Counted from the stretch's first letter, positions 44,934 to 53,798 are shown. The stretch is 64,000 nucleotides of DNA from Halieaceae bacterium (GCA_902520195.1 CABYND010000004.1:1-64000), one strand, 5' to 3'. Translations and numbers: made by a program. The notes: a model not told the origin generated them from the letters alone.

Positions 44934-46175
44934 ATGGGTAATGCATATATTGTTGATGCGTGCCGCACACCCCGCGGGATCGGTAAGGTTGGTAAAGGCG
45001 CACTTGCGCACCTGCATCCCTCTTACTTGGGCTCTACCGTGCTCGCAGCGATGGCGGAGCGGAATAACCTCAATACCGCCGAGGTCGACGACATCATTTG
45101 GGGCACCTCCTCGCAAACGGGCAAGCAGGGCGGTGATTTGGGCCGCATGGCAGCACTCAACGCCGGCTACGACGTGCGCTCATCGGGCGTGACGCTGGAC
45201 CGCTTCTGCGGCTCGGGCATTACCACTGTGAACCTCGCCGCGGCGCAGATCATGTCAGGCATGGAGGACTTGGTGATCGCAGGTGGCACCGAGATGATGA
45301 GCTACCACGGCCAGACTGCAGACCCTTCCCAGGCGCCCATGATTGACTCGGGAAACCTCGAGCTGCGCGCCATGCACCCTCAGTCGCAGCAGGGTGTCTG
45401 CGCTGACGCCATCGCCACGCTGGAGGGCATTGATCGCGATGCCGTAGATGACCTCGCGCTGGTCAGTCAGGCGCGAGCCGCGCAGGCCATCGTCGAAGGC
45501 CGCTTCGACAAGTCGTTGATCACGGTCAAGAACCCCGACGGTACGGTCGCACTTGATCACGAGGAATTCCCCCGGCCGGAAACCACCAAAGAGGGTCTAT
45601 CTGAGCTGAAGACCGTCTTCAGCGTGGTGCGCGACGTGCCAGTCGATGAGGCGGGTACCACCTATGGTGCGCTCATCCAGCAGAAGTACCCCGAGATTAC
45701 CGAGTTCAATCACATTCACCACGCGGGCAACTCCTCGGGTGTGGTCGATGGCGCCGCGGCGCTCTTGCTGGCCTCTGAGGCTTACATGGAAAAGAGCGGC
45801 ATGACGCCCCGGGCGCGGATTCTGGCCACCGCCAACATGGGCGATTGCCCCACGCTGATGCTGAACGCGCCGGTGCCAGCGGCAGAGAAAGTCTTGCTAA
45901 AAGCTGGGCTCACTAAAGACGATATCGATGTGTGGGAAATCAACGAGGCGTTCTCGGTCGTAGCTGAGCGCTTTATTCGCAAGCTCGATTTGGACCGCGA
46001 GAAGGTCAACATCAATGGTGGTGCGATGGCCCTTGGTCACCCCATTGGCGCAACGGGCTCTATTCTAGTCGGCACGGCACTGGATGAATTGGAGCGCCAA
46101 GGCGGACGTTACGCGCTGATCACTATGTGTGCTGCTGGTGGGATGGCGCCTGCGATTATCATAGAGCGCGTTTAG
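44934..46175 (+). CDS. acetyl-CoA acetyltransferase (thiolase)
   Basis: A 413-residue thiolase. The acylated cysteine is C92 in LDRFCGSGI; the second-half signatures INEAFSVVAERF, GGAMALGHPIGATG and the C-terminal base in CAAGGMAPA are intact. It cleaves 3-ketoacyl-CoA at the last step of beta-oxidation or condenses two acetyl-CoA. CAGGAGAAAA before the ATG is a strong ribosome site. It lies directly behind the acyl-CoA ligase, likely the same pathway. Confidence 0.93.
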   Translation: MGNAYIVDACRTPRGIGKVGKGALAHLHPSYLGSTVLAAMAERNNLNTAEVDDIIWGTSSQTGKQGGDLGRMAALNAGYDVRSSGVTLDRFCGSGITTVNLAAAQIMSGMEDLVIAGGTEMMSYHGQTADPSQAPMIDSGNLELRAMHPQSQQGVCADAIATLEGIDRDAVDDLALVSQARAAQAIVEGRFDKSLITVKNPDGTVALDHEEFPRPETTKEGLSELKTVFSVVRDVPVDEAGTTYGALIQQKYPEITEFNHIHHAGNSSGVVDGAAALLLASEAYMEKSGMTPRARILATANMGDCPTLMLNAPVPAAEKVLLKAGLTKDDIDVWEINEAFSVVAERFIRKLDLDREKVNINGGAMALGHPIGATGSILVGTALDELERQGGRYALITMCAAGGMAPAIIIERV

Positions 46176-46271
46176 AGGGCCGAAGTAGCGCTGGAGATTC
46201 CAATGTGCGACCCGCGGTCACACAAAGATCTTTTGCTCGCTTAAAAACCTCGGCGGGTGGGATCGGCGGCG

Positions 46272-47027
46272 TTACTGAAGTGAGAGCGTCAAACCTACCA
46301 GTACAGCAAGCACAGCGACGGCAATCGGCATCATCGCGCTTAGACCCAATGAAAGAGCTCCTTTCTCACTCGTCATCGCCTGCGGGATCCAGATGAGGCC
46401 CACGATCACAGCGACCGCCGAGTAGAGGAGGCTCAGAAAGGAGAAAGCGAGAGCCGTGCCCAAGGCGGTCGGCGTACTCAGCTGGGGTAGCGCCGCGACA
46501 ATACCCAGGGAGAATCCCAGCCATCCTAGGCCCACTATCTTTTTGGCCCACCCGGTAGCGTAGCCCGCATCGACGAGCCGCCCGATCAAAAATACCAGCA
46601 AGGCAATACCCACCATGACCATGGCAACCTGTGGATACCAGAACATCGTCAGACCGTCGGGCGACACTGACGTCATGGCCCAGATCATCATGATGACCAG
46701 ACCACCTGTGCCAGCGGCCTTGCCCAACAACGATCGCGCCTCAAGCAGATCCTGTTTGAGCGAGTCCACAAAAAGTAGTCGCACGATACCGGCGTATACC
46801 AGCGTTAGAATGGCAATGGCCACAGCGGGGGCTATCTGACTGGGGTTGGATTCTGCCGCTAGCATGCTGATAACGCCGATCAGAAAGCCTATTAACCCCA
46901 CCGGTAATGCGGCCTCGGCCACCAGCCTGCATTCGGAGGGCCTGAACCTGACTGCGGCGGCCACGGACAACAGGCTGCCCACAACAAAAACGAGGCTTTT
47001 GAGGTCCGTAACTGATTCGGGCGTCAC
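46272..47027 (-). CDS. membrane protein with two MotA/ExbB-like halves
   Basis: A 251-residue protein with six or seven membrane helices. Two halves look alike: VGLIGFLIGVISMLAAESNP with AILTLVYAGIVRLLF, and GLGWLGFSLGIVAALPQLST with SFLSLLYSAVAVIVG. Each resembles the paired helices of MotA/TolQ/ExbB proton-channel proteins, but this is a weak likeness and no partner gene of the MotB/ExbD type is adjacent. The start is GTG 47027 with a poor ribosome site. It is convergent with the thiolase and precedes the hypothetical gene at 47054-47548 on the same strand in map order only; that gene is upstream in transcription, 27 bases away. Confidence 0.6.
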   Translation of the reverse strand: MTPESVTDLKSLVFVVGSLLSVAAAVRFRPSECRLVAEAALPVGLIGFLIGVISMLAAESNPSQIAPAVAIAILTLVYAGIVRLLFVDSLKQDLLEARSLLGKAAGTGGLVIMMIWAMTSVSPDGLTMFWYPQVAMVMVGIALLVFLIGRLVDAGYATGWAKKIVGLGWLGFSLGIVAALPQLSTPTALGTALAFSFLSLLYSAVAVIVGLIWIPQAMTSEKGALSLGLSAMMPIAVAVLAVLVGLTLSLQ

Positions 47028-47053
47028 AAAAGGCCTGTAATTAAAGTGGGTGG

Positions 47054-47548
47054 TTATACAGCGATGTAGCGATCGAGAGTGGCGTCGTACTCCCAGTCTG
47101 ATTTGCCCTCATCCTCGGGTGGGGAGGAAGGTTTCGCCTGGGCGATCGCAATGTCATGAAACTGCGAAGCGAGCTCTGAAGACCGGTCTTCGGCCAGGTC
47201 TTGAACCATCGTTTGCATTTCTTTCAGCGCGTTAATCAGTGCTGAAGCCTGAATGGTGGCGTGATCGCTACCGGGAACGATCTCGAGTTTCTCATCGCCA
47301 ACGCTCAGCCATAGAATCACTTCTTCCTGAAGCAGTGTCTCGAGCGAGGGGGCAGCACCACTCTCATCAGGCATCGCCTGATTGGTCACCGCCCAGTTGA
47401 GACTGGGAGCGGGGTCAGCCTGTGCATCCCCCCGTTCATATCGGGCTTGAGCATCGAGAAGGGACTGCTCCAAACCCTTGAGTGTTAGCTCGTGGAATGC
47501 CGCAAAGATTCCATTTTGAGACTGGGGTGCGCCGGTGCTGTCAGACAT
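47054..47548 (-). CDS. hypothetical acidic protein
   Basis: A 164-residue acidic protein rich in glutamine and glutamate, with a helical middle (FHELTLKGLEQSLLDAQARY) and a later LINALKEMQTMVQDLAED helix. No family recognised. The start at 47548 is preferred to the first ATG at 47590, as GAGGA lies 8 bases before it. It is transcribed into the MotA-like membrane protein gene at 47027, 27 bases away, so the two may form an operon. Confidence 0.6.
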   Translation of the reverse strand: MSDSTGAPQSQNGIFAAFHELTLKGLEQSLLDAQARYERGDAQADPAPSLNWAVTNQAMPDESGAAPSLETLLQEEVILWLSVGDEKLEIVPGSDHATIQASALINALKEMQTMVQDLAEDRSSELASQFHDIAIAQAKPSSPPEDEGKSDWEYDATLDRYIAV

Positions 47549-47590
47549 TGCCAAGTCCTCATTATTTACTCTGAACGAAGTGACTGTCAT

Positions 47591-47834
47591 TCAATAGTTG
47601 CCATCTCACTGTCTGCGCCAGCTTAACCTGCCTTGCGGATAAAATCGCGTTAAAAATTGACTCTGAACTCTGAGACAACACGTTCAGCACCTGACGTAGC
47701 GTCGTCGGGGTACCGCGCTTGTTGGGAGCCGATGCACTGATAGAGAGGTTTTTGAATGCCGAGGTGCGGTAGCCGCCATAGCTAACCCAATTTTCTCGCT
47801 TTATAGTGGGCGGCTGATTCTGCGAGGATGAACG
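47591..47834. promoter_or_regulatory. divergent intergenic region
   Basis: About 240 bases between divergent small genes. No gene, operator or hairpin of note is visible. GAGGA at 47823-47827 is the ribosome site for the small membrane protein at 47835. Confidence 0.3.
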
Positions 47835-48020
47835 ATGAGATCCTTTTTAGCCTTGGTACTGGGGGTGGGCACCTACCTGGGGTGTATGGCAACGGGATGG
47901 TTCAACGGTGTGTTTGCAGCGTTCATGGCGACCATCGTGTATGTCTTTGTCAGCGTGTTCAAAGGCTTTAGAAAGAAGAAGCCAGGCGCTGATCTTGATG
48001 AACTGGCGGAGCAGGAATGA
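47835..48020 (+). CDS. small membrane protein (61 aa)
   Basis: Two membrane helices (MRSFLALVLGVGTYLGCMA and GVFAAFMATIVYVFVSVF) and a charged tail with FRKKKPGADLDELAEQE. A good GAGGA site is 8 bases upstream, so it is a real gene. Function unknown. It is flanked by hypothetical genes. Confidence 0.65.
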   Translation: MRSFLALVLGVGTYLGCMATGWFNGVFAAFMATIVYVFVSVFKGFRKKKPGADLDELAEQE

Positions 48021-48126
48021 GTAAGCAATTGGTTCCAGCCCGCAGGGCCATGGCTCATAACCATCAGCGATCGGAATTTTTTAGGTCCAGTGCAGTAAAT
48101 GAGGCAGAGGCTCTCAAAAAGTCGCT

Positions 48127-48492
48127 TTAATGAAGCTGTGTGCCCGGCTGCCTTTCTGCTGCTGCCTTGGCGCGCGCAGTCGTCTTAAAACTTTGCCCCT
48201 TCTGGTTGAGATAGTTCTCGTAGACCTCGAGCAGATTCATGGCGTGATTCAGCAGCCTTTTGGAGCCTTCGTGCCCTGTTTCTGCACCGTTACACGCGGT
48301 TGATAACAACTGCTGATTGATTAGGAAGGCGAAGAATGTGTCAGGTAAATCGGGGTATTTCTCAGCAAATTGGCGAACCAGCATCACCGCTGCACTGCCT
48401 ACCTCTTCGCTGATCCGAAGAATCTCCTGATCGTTGATCGCTTGGTCTTTTCTGGAGCGAAACCTCTCAAAATCTAACACCTGATCACCCAT
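48127..48492 (-). CDS. hypothetical helical protein
   Basis: A 121-residue protein starting MGDQVLDFERFRSRKD. The middle (SEEVGSAAVMLVRQFAEKYP) is helical, the C-terminal NLLEVYENYLNQKGQSF leads into a lysine- and alanine-rich tail. The start at 48492 is chosen because GGGAG lies about ten bases before it; the frame is open 14 codons further. No domain recognised. No signal peptide or membrane helix. Confidence 0.55.
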   Translation of the reverse strand: MGDQVLDFERFRSRKDQAINDQEILRISEEVGSAAVMLVRQFAEKYPDLPDTFFAFLINQQLLSTACNGAETGHEGSKRLLNHAMNLLEVYENYLNQKGQSFKTTARAKAAAERQPGTQLH

Positions 48493-48663
48493 CACGACCC
48501 TACTCCCTATTGCAGTCTCCACAACAGCAATCATCGGCCGAAAGGGGGTGAGGCTTTAATTTCCCGGTGCTGAGCGGCTGCTGGAGAATGCGGATTCCGG
48601 GCCGCACGGACTATCGGGAGCCGCCGCCTGCCGCTCAGCCGCAAGCAGCAGATTAACGGGGTA

Positions 48664-48885
48664 TCAGACCTGATCCGGCAGTAGCCAGAACTTGAATCGA
48701 CTTTGGATCCTGATGTTGGCGAGGTAGATTGCTGTGGTTGCGCGAGCTCGTGCCCAAGCGCTCGGTCTGCTTTGAATGAAGCGCTTGTTCGTCAGCTGCA
48801 ACTGCTCTTCGATACTGTCGAGGTCGGCATGCATGACCTGTAGGGAGCGTCTGGACTGTGCTACTTCCATTGCCTCTGCGAACAT
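48664..48885 (-). CDS. hypothetical protein (73 aa)
   Basis: A 73-residue basic protein with a predicted coiled helix (SLQVMHADLDSIEEQLQLTN) followed by an arginine-rich part. GAGGTAG precedes the ATG at a good distance, which supports translation. No family recognised. It sits in a run of short unrelated genes. Confidence 0.5.
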   Translation of the reverse strand: MFAEAMEVAQSRRSLQVMHADLDSIEEQLQLTNKRFIQSRPSAWARARATTAIYLANIRIQSRFKFWLLPDQV

Positions 48886-49049
48886 ATCTTTCTACCTCAT
48901 GTGGTATGAATGCACATAACTGACACTACATGTTGACGTCGGACGCAGGGTAAGCGCTAACAACGTGCCATGTAAGACCAAATATCACCAATTTGAGGGT
49001 GAGTTCGCGACTAGACCAGCGAGCGCCTTATTCTGACCGCGTCACTTAT

Positions 49050-49262
49050 CTAAAAACGTATCGAAATCCACTCAGCGTGAGTGGCGAGCAATGCCGCAGC
49101 AGACAATGTCGCAAGAATTACCGAGTGCTTAATTGCCGGGGTTGCCGGCCGACCCTTATCCGGCGCCGATGCTTGGCCGTCGTGGCACAGGTCGGCCATG
49201 GCGGCGTAGAGGGCGCTTCTCTCCCCACTGGAGAGAAAGGGGTTGCGGTAGTTGTCTTCCAT
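49050..49262 (-). CDS. small protein with C-terminal membrane helix
   Basis: A 70-residue protein. The N-terminal half is soluble (NPFLSSGERSALYAAMADLC), the C-terminal end has a hydrophobic stretch (SVILATLSAAALLA), so it may be tail-anchored. AGGAAGA about 6 bases before the ATG supports the start. Unknown function. Confidence 0.5.
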   Translation of the reverse strand: MEDNYRNPFLSSGERSALYAAMADLCHDGQASAPDKGRPATPAIKHSVILATLSAAALLATHAEWISIRF

Positions 49263-49409
49263 GACGGATCTTCCTGACCAGCCAAAATACTGTAATACAC
49301 AAAGATAATTGCAGAACGCAACAATAAGCCCTATTTGGTAACGCCTAGACCATCAAGCTCAGCGCGAGACGTCCGATATTTGATCAGGTCCGAAATGCGG
49401 GTGAAAGAT

Positions 49410-49604
49410 ATGAAACGGCAAAGTGGGGCACAGGGGGGCGAGTCTTCTTGGCTATCGCCTCGGCGAGAGGTAGTGCGAGAGGGCAATCTAATCTACTTGA
49501 GTGCTTCATCAAGGTTGGTGTGTCAGCTTGATGAGTCGCGCCGACAGCTCGACAGGCTTGAGCGACACGCTACCCGCATGCTCCGTAGCGTTGGCGCCCA
49601 GTAA
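49410..49604 (+). CDS. hypothetical small protein (64 aa)
   Basis: Reads MKRQSGAQGGESSWLSPRRE and ends with a helical LDESRRQLDRLERHATRMLR stretch. The start is one of three in-frame options (49335, 49395, 49410), none with a strong ribosome site. No family recognised. Low confidence as a gene; kept because the helical end is regular and the neighbouring stretch has no other candidate. Confidence 0.35.
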   Translation: MKRQSGAQGGESSWLSPRREVVREGNLIYLSASSRLVCQLDESRRQLDRLERHATRMLRSVGAQ

Positions 49605-49678
49605 GCGATCTGGGTTCACCCCAGCGGCCGCAGCGCTCGTAATACTTTTCGTTATGAGCGCGTCTCAGCAGACTGTGA

Positions 49679-50056
49679 TCAGCAGGTTTTTCGGTAAATC
49701 TCCGAAACCGTATCATCGGTCGAATCGGTTGGCCACTTTCTGCTAAATGCCCGTTGCAACAACTCACCGCCGCTCATGGTCTCCACGTCTCGCGGGTTGG
49801 CTTCTGCGTAGTCCATCAACACCTGTTTCAGCGTGCCAATGCTGGTGTCCGAGGGGATGCAAGCCTTGCGGCGCACCATGTCGATATCTCCATCGGCCCA
49901 GCTTCCTAGATAGCCCGCGCACCAGCCTTTGTCATAATTGGCTTCACTGTTGCAGTTGGCGATGACGCCTTTGCCACTATAGAAGCCTGCTGAAACGCTC
50001 GTGCTGCCGAAGATGGCAAATTTGGCTGCAACTAACGCAATAATGATTCTGTTCAT
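49679..50056 (-). CDS. Rap1a/Tai-like secreted protein
   Basis: A 125-residue protein with a signal peptide (IIIALVAAKFAIFGSTSVSA) and four cysteines. The pattern SGKGVIANCN, then WCAGYLGSWADG and KACIPSDTSIGTLKQVLMDY, and a final cysteine, matches the Rap1a/Tai family (Pfam PF18602), first known as immunity proteins against type VI amidase effectors. Without a partner effector gene nearby it is more likely one of the many orphan members. ATG 50056 is taken because the signal peptide begins there; the earlier in-frame ATG at 50125 has no support. Confidence 0.75.
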   Translation of the reverse strand: MNRIIIALVAAKFAIFGSTSVSAGFYSGKGVIANCNSEANYDKGWCAGYLGSWADGDIDMVRRKACIPSDTSIGTLKQVLMDYAEANPRDVETMSGGELLQRAFSRKWPTDSTDDTVSEIYRKTC

Positions 50057-50474
50057 GCCCACGCCCGGTTTAGTATTGTGACGATAAAAGCAACGCTTGC
50101 TATCGGATTGAAAAGACGGTGTCACTTCGTGCTAACAATATCGCGTATTGAGCCAGCTATCGAGCGATCCAGCTTGGCACCATAAAGTCTAATCTGCGAA
50201 CCTGGATGTCGAAAGCAAGCTTTTGCAGTGATGCTCAAGGATCACAGCACAGAAAATGTGCAGCAAGAGATGTATTCGCGCGAATTGAGAGACAACTTGT
50301 TGAATAAACCTCCTCCAGGGGGTTTTTGTCCCGCTCATTTTTGAAAGACTCTACGCTCTCTTAGTAAATTCACATTTAACGCTAAATACACTTGCACTTC
50401 TGTCGATATTTACCAATGGAAGGCTGCCACGTTGCGCCGCAGTTTTAAGATCATTACTTTTACGGAACAGAAAA
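50057..50474. other. intergenic region, possible small RNA
   Basis: 418 bases with no protein gene. It holds a terminator-like hairpin at 50306-50327 that neither flanking gene needs, since both point away from it. A short transcript reading rightward into that hairpin is possible. No clear promoter was identified. Confidence 0.35.
50306..50327 (+). terminator. orphan intrinsic terminator with anti-Shine-Dalgarno loop
   Basis: AAACCTCC (50306-50313) pairs with GGGGGTTT (50318-50325) through one G-U pair; loop TCCA; two further T follow. The stem-loop contains ACCTCCT, which equals the anti-Shine-Dalgarno end of 16S rRNA. It lies in a region with no upstream rightward gene within 700 bases. 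Confidence 0.5.
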
Positions 50475-50792
50475 GTGAAAAGAGACGGCCATATACTGAT
50501 TAAGGGTACTGATAGCGAGACTGCATGCGTCAAAGTCGAGGGATCGAGGGAGATGCTGTATCTTAAACTGCCTGGTACTGAGGCGAAGCGCGAAATACCA
50601 GACGCCTTTAGGATTCAGTTCCAGCACTATTTTGAAGATGTTTTCGGCGCCCAAGCATCGATACACGAAGCACTTGCATATTGCCTTATCTTGGAGGGTA
50701 GGCCTTTCTACAAATGCAGAGTCGAGACTGCCAAGGAAGTCGTACTGAAGGAATCTGAAGAACGTAAGAAGTTGATAAAAGCTTGTTCGTAG
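50475..50792 (+). CDS. hypothetical protein (105 aa)
   Basis: Starts at GTG 50475 and reads MKRDGHILIKGTDSETACVK, rich in beta strands at the front and with an EVVLKESEERKKLIKA helix at the end. No family recognised. The base composition around it is lower in G+C than most of the window, a possible sign of a recently acquired gene. Ribosome site GGAAC is weak. Confidence 0.5.
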   Translation: MKRDGHILIKGTDSETACVKVEGSREMLYLKLPGTEAKREIPDAFRIQFQHYFEDVFGAQASIHEALAYCLILEGRPFYKCRVETAKEVVLKESEERKKLIKACS

Positions 50793-51102
50793 GTACAGGC
50801 GCCTGAGATCTAGCAATCAGCCCTAGGTTTGCCAAATCAGAAATTACCGCCTTGTCGCGGTAGTGCTCACGTTCGGAAACACGTCAAAAAGCACGATTCA
50901 GAAGAAAATGAATTTCAATTTAATGCTTCTGAGGGTACTGGAGGACCTTACCCGTCACACAGTCACCTTATCCAGACGGTGCATTGGACGGGTTATCGAT
51001 TCTCCCCCAGAGATCTTGGCTAACTATCATCTCGCGCCGCTGCCAGTGTCCAGCGCGAACGCATAAGCTGTATTGCTGTCACTCGTTTTTATATAGGTCG
51101 CT
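50793..51102. other. gene-poor stretch
   Basis: About 310 bases between a hypothetical gene and a decayed gene. A 52-codon frame from ATG 50908 (MNFNLMLLRVLEDLTRHTVT and on to 51066) could be a small protein, but its ribosome site is poor. It may also be the remains of the 5' part of the broken gene that follows. Confidence 0.3.
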
Positions 51103-51348
51103 GTGGGCCGCCTCGCGGAGGCCTTGGGTACGGCTGACTTCACCCTGCGGAGCGAGACGATCACCGCGCTCGCCCAGCCCCATCGGTTTTATCTGCTGCA
51201 GCGGGTGCAGGATGTCTTTGCCAAGTTGTCAGACGAGAAGTAGACCGAGATCAGCACACTGCTGGAAGCATGCGGCATGAAGAGCTTGCTAGAGGCAGTA
51301 CTCAGTCGCGGCATAGCCCGGTCGGAGAACCTTGAGGTTTGGCAGTAA
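51103..51348 (+). pseudogene. broken gene remnant with in-frame stop
   Basis: One frame from 51103 to the TAA at 51346-51348 is coding-like but is split by TAG at 51244-51246. Before the stop it reads ITALAQPHRFYLLQRVQDVF, after it ISTLLEACGMKSLLEA and ends RSENLEVWQ. Helical, regular and continuous across the stop, it looks like the C-terminal part of a larger cytoplasmic protein that has lost its front. The family is not recognised. Confidence 0.5.
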
Positions 51349-51387
51349 CCGCGTGCGACATGAGAGGGGTTTAGAGTAAGATGGGCA

Positions 51388-52233
51388 ATGCGGAACTCAC
51401 AGATCCCGGTTGCCACGCTCTCAGATGATTCAGCCTCGCCTGACCGCCAACTTTCTTTTTTAACCCCCGAAGATTTCGAGGTCGCCTGGGATCTGGGTCT
51501 TTTTTATCTAAAAACACCCGACGAGTTAGATCTCGAATCTGTGCGGCAATTTGGAAAGGAATTGATTGCGCCAGATTGCCCTTACCGGCAAGTCCCTCAG
51601 TATGGCGAGTTGGAGGGGTTTATTACGCTCGAGAACAACCAGCAGACCAAGCTGGCGTTGCGCCGCGAGCGCTGGGGTCAGCACTACCCGGCAAATATCG
51701 CCGCATTCGGTCGCCAGCTCGACACTATCGGCGTCGCGATCATCCGCGAGGTATTCCATCAGTCGGGCATTCCCGAAGCCCTGTGGGATCGCGCCTCGGA
51801 GGGATACGCCTCAGGCGGGGGTGATGCGTTTCTCAATTTCGTTCACTACGATACTCGTACCCCTGACTGGGGGCTGCGGCCGCATACCGACTACGGTTTT
51901 GTCACGATCCTCGATACCAGCGCGCCGGGCCTGCAAATCGAAATGAACGGTGAGTTTCAGGACGTGCCGGTGCTACCAGGGCATTTGATCATCAATTTTG
52001 GCGAGGCGCTAAACTTCATCACAGCGCACTCTGATCGCTTGGTCAGCGCGGTGACGCACCGTGTGGTAAGCCAGCAATCCAGCGATCCGGTGCGTCATGG
52101 CATTGTTTACTTCGCTAATCCGGACCTCGACGGCATGTTGTGGCAGTTCAACGCCGCTGGAGAAGAGCAGGGCAATTCCAAGGTGCAAGATTTGTTTGCT
52201 CAGCTAGAAAGCAGGCTTACTGAAACTCGTTAG
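51388..52233 (+). CDS. 2-oxoglutarate/Fe(II)-dependent oxygenase (IPNS-like)
   Basis: A 281-residue protein of the isopenicillin-N-synthase superfamily. The iron ligands are H166 and D168 (RPHTDYGFVTIL) and H224 (AVTHRVV). The N-terminal DIOX_N-like part is reduced but present (FLTPEDFEVAWDLGLFYLKT). Bacterial members hydroxylate or desaturate small molecules in the cytoplasm with 2-oxoglutarate and oxygen. Substrate unknown. It is downstream of a pseudogene remnant and has no close operon partner. Confidence 0.85.
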   Translation: MRNSQIPVATLSDDSASPDRQLSFLTPEDFEVAWDLGLFYLKTPDELDLESVRQFGKELIAPDCPYRQVPQYGELEGFITLENNQQTKLALRRERWGQHYPANIAAFGRQLDTIGVAIIREVFHQSGIPEALWDRASEGYASGGGDAFLNFVHYDTRTPDWGLRPHTDYGFVTILDTSAPGLQIEMNGEFQDVPVLPGHLIINFGEALNFITAHSDRLVSAVTHRVVSQQSSDPVRHGIVYFANPDLDGMLWQFNAAGEEQGNSKVQDLFAQLESRLTETR

Positions 52234-52409
52234 CCCTGATTCACTCCGAACATTAGTACGTCCAATAGCCGTGCGATCCGTTGCTATGTCCGAATCGAGG
52301 TTGATGCTTGCCGTCATGATGCCGTGCGAGGTTGCACTCACTGAGCTCATCTGGCCTCTCTGCTAAAACCCCGTATGGTTCTCGTAACGATTTGTGAACC
52401 GGAAGGCAT

Positions 52410-53798
52410 ATGCGACCTCACCTAAGTCTCTCTAGCCTGCTGATATTTGCGATCCTCACTGCTTGTGGTGGCGGCGGGGGTGGTTCAACGGATACCAGCG
52501 TGACCGTGCCCCCTTCGTCGCCACCAGCTTTTGAATCGCCGCACCCTGATATTTGGGAGACCGCAAGTGCCTCGGAAGCCGGCTTTGATGAGGATGCCCT
52601 CGACAGTGCTTTTGAATACGCCGTGACCGACGGGTTTTATACTCAGGCAGCAGTACTGATAAAAGATGGCAAGCTCGTTAGAGAGCGCTATCGCGGTATC
52701 ACCGATGCAGAGGCCGCAGGCCTCGCGGCGATCTCTAGCTTGCCTGAGGGGCAGAACGCCGGCTATTGGCAAAACCTATACAGTGATCGAGATGCGGCGA
52801 GCGCGGTAACCTCCTGGTCTACTGCCAAGTCATTTACCAGTCTCTTGATCGGTATGGCGATCGAACAAGGTGCAATCCAATCTGCGTCGCAATCAGCATC
52901 CGACTTTATCGACGAGTGGGAAGCAGATGACCGGGCAAACATCACGATTCAACAGCTGCTGGATATGCGCTCTGGCCTTATACCGAAGTGCTCGAGTTTT
53001 GAGTCAGCGGCGGTGGGAGAGTGCCGCGATTATCCGAGTGCAAGCTCTGGCGGCAACATAGTGTATGCCGCCGATCAGTTGTCTCAATGCATTGACCGCG
53101 AGTTTGCCGTGCCCGGCACGAGCTATCCCTGGGTGTCGCCACAGGGAGACGGCGCGTATGAGGCGGGGCAGTTTTATTACTCCAATTGTGACACTCAGGT
53201 GCTGGGTGAGATCATTTTTCGCGCAACGGGTCAGGACCCGGGGCTATTTGCACAACAGAATTTGTTTGAACCTTTGAATATGGAAGCGGACTGGTGGCGC
53301 GACGATGTCGAGACCGGTCAGGCGAATGGGAATTATTTGACCTACTGCTGCCTTGATTCCACTGCGCAGGATTTCGCCAAGTTTGGTTACATGCTGTTGC
53401 TGGGCGGCATTGAAACCTCTGAGGGGCAAAGCTATGCCTCCTATGTATCCACGATATTGGCTCAGCAAGAAACCTATCAAAACCAATTCTGGGCCTACTG
53501 CGACGGCCCGCCATTTTCGGTCTCTACTGATTGCGAGAATATTTTAATCGTGACAGTAGGCTTTGACGGCCAATACATTTTGGTCGATCAAAAAAACGAT
53601 ATTGTCCTCGTGCGCACCGGCCTTTACGTGCCCATTCTGAATGCTTCTGACGATCGAAAGATGCGTCTCAAACCTCTGCAGCTCTCAGCGTCGAATTGGG
53701 TTGCATCGCTCCCGATGGCGATGCTCGGGCCAAGATCGGAATTTGGCATCCTGGAGTTCTATTTGGCGGTTGCTGACGCACTACAGCCTGATGGTTAG
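52410..53798 (+). CDS. lipoprotein serine hydrolase (beta-lactamase/class C family)
   Basis: A 462-residue protein with a lipoprotein signal (LLIFAILTAC, lipidated C19) then a glycine/serine-rich linker. The catalytic S-x-x-K is S137-T-A-K140 in SWSTAKSFTSLLIG; the tyrosine motif is likely YSNCD (Y-x-N). It resembles 6-aminohexanoate-dimer hydrolase/EstB-type serine hydrolases that cleave amides or esters. Anchored in a membrane facing the periplasm. Several cysteines (CSSF, ECRDYP, NCDT, CCLD) suggest disulfides. Convergent with the GTPase gene. Confidence 0.88.
   Translation: MRPHLSLSSLLIFAILTACGGGGGGSTDTSVTVPPSSPPAFESPHPDIWETASASEAGFDEDALDSAFEYAVTDGFYTQAAVLIKDGKLVRERYRGITDAEAAGLAAISSLPEGQNAGYWQNLYSDRDAASAVTSWSTAKSFTSLLIGMAIEQGAIQSASQSASDFIDEWEADDRANITIQQLLDMRSGLIPKCSSFESAAVGECRDYPSASSGGNIVYAADQLSQCIDREFAVPGTSYPWVSPQGDGAYEAGQFYYSNCDTQVLGEIIFRATGQDPGLFAQQNLFEPLNMEADWWRDDVETGQANGNYLTYCCLDSTAQDFAKFGYMLLLGGIETSEGQSYASYVSTILAQQETYQNQFWAYCDGPPFSVSTDCENILIVTVGFDGQYILVDQKNDIVLVRTGLYVPILNASDDRKMRLKPLQLSASNWVASLPMAMLGPRSEFGILEFYLAVADALQPDG

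Noticed and set aside
49679..50056. Type VI effector-immunity pair
   Set aside because: The Rap1a/Tai-like gene has no amidase effector gene beside it and no type VI genes are in the window.
50908..51066. 52-codon frame MNFNLMLLRV...
   Set aside because: Weak ribosome site, no family; described only as part of a gene-poor stretch.
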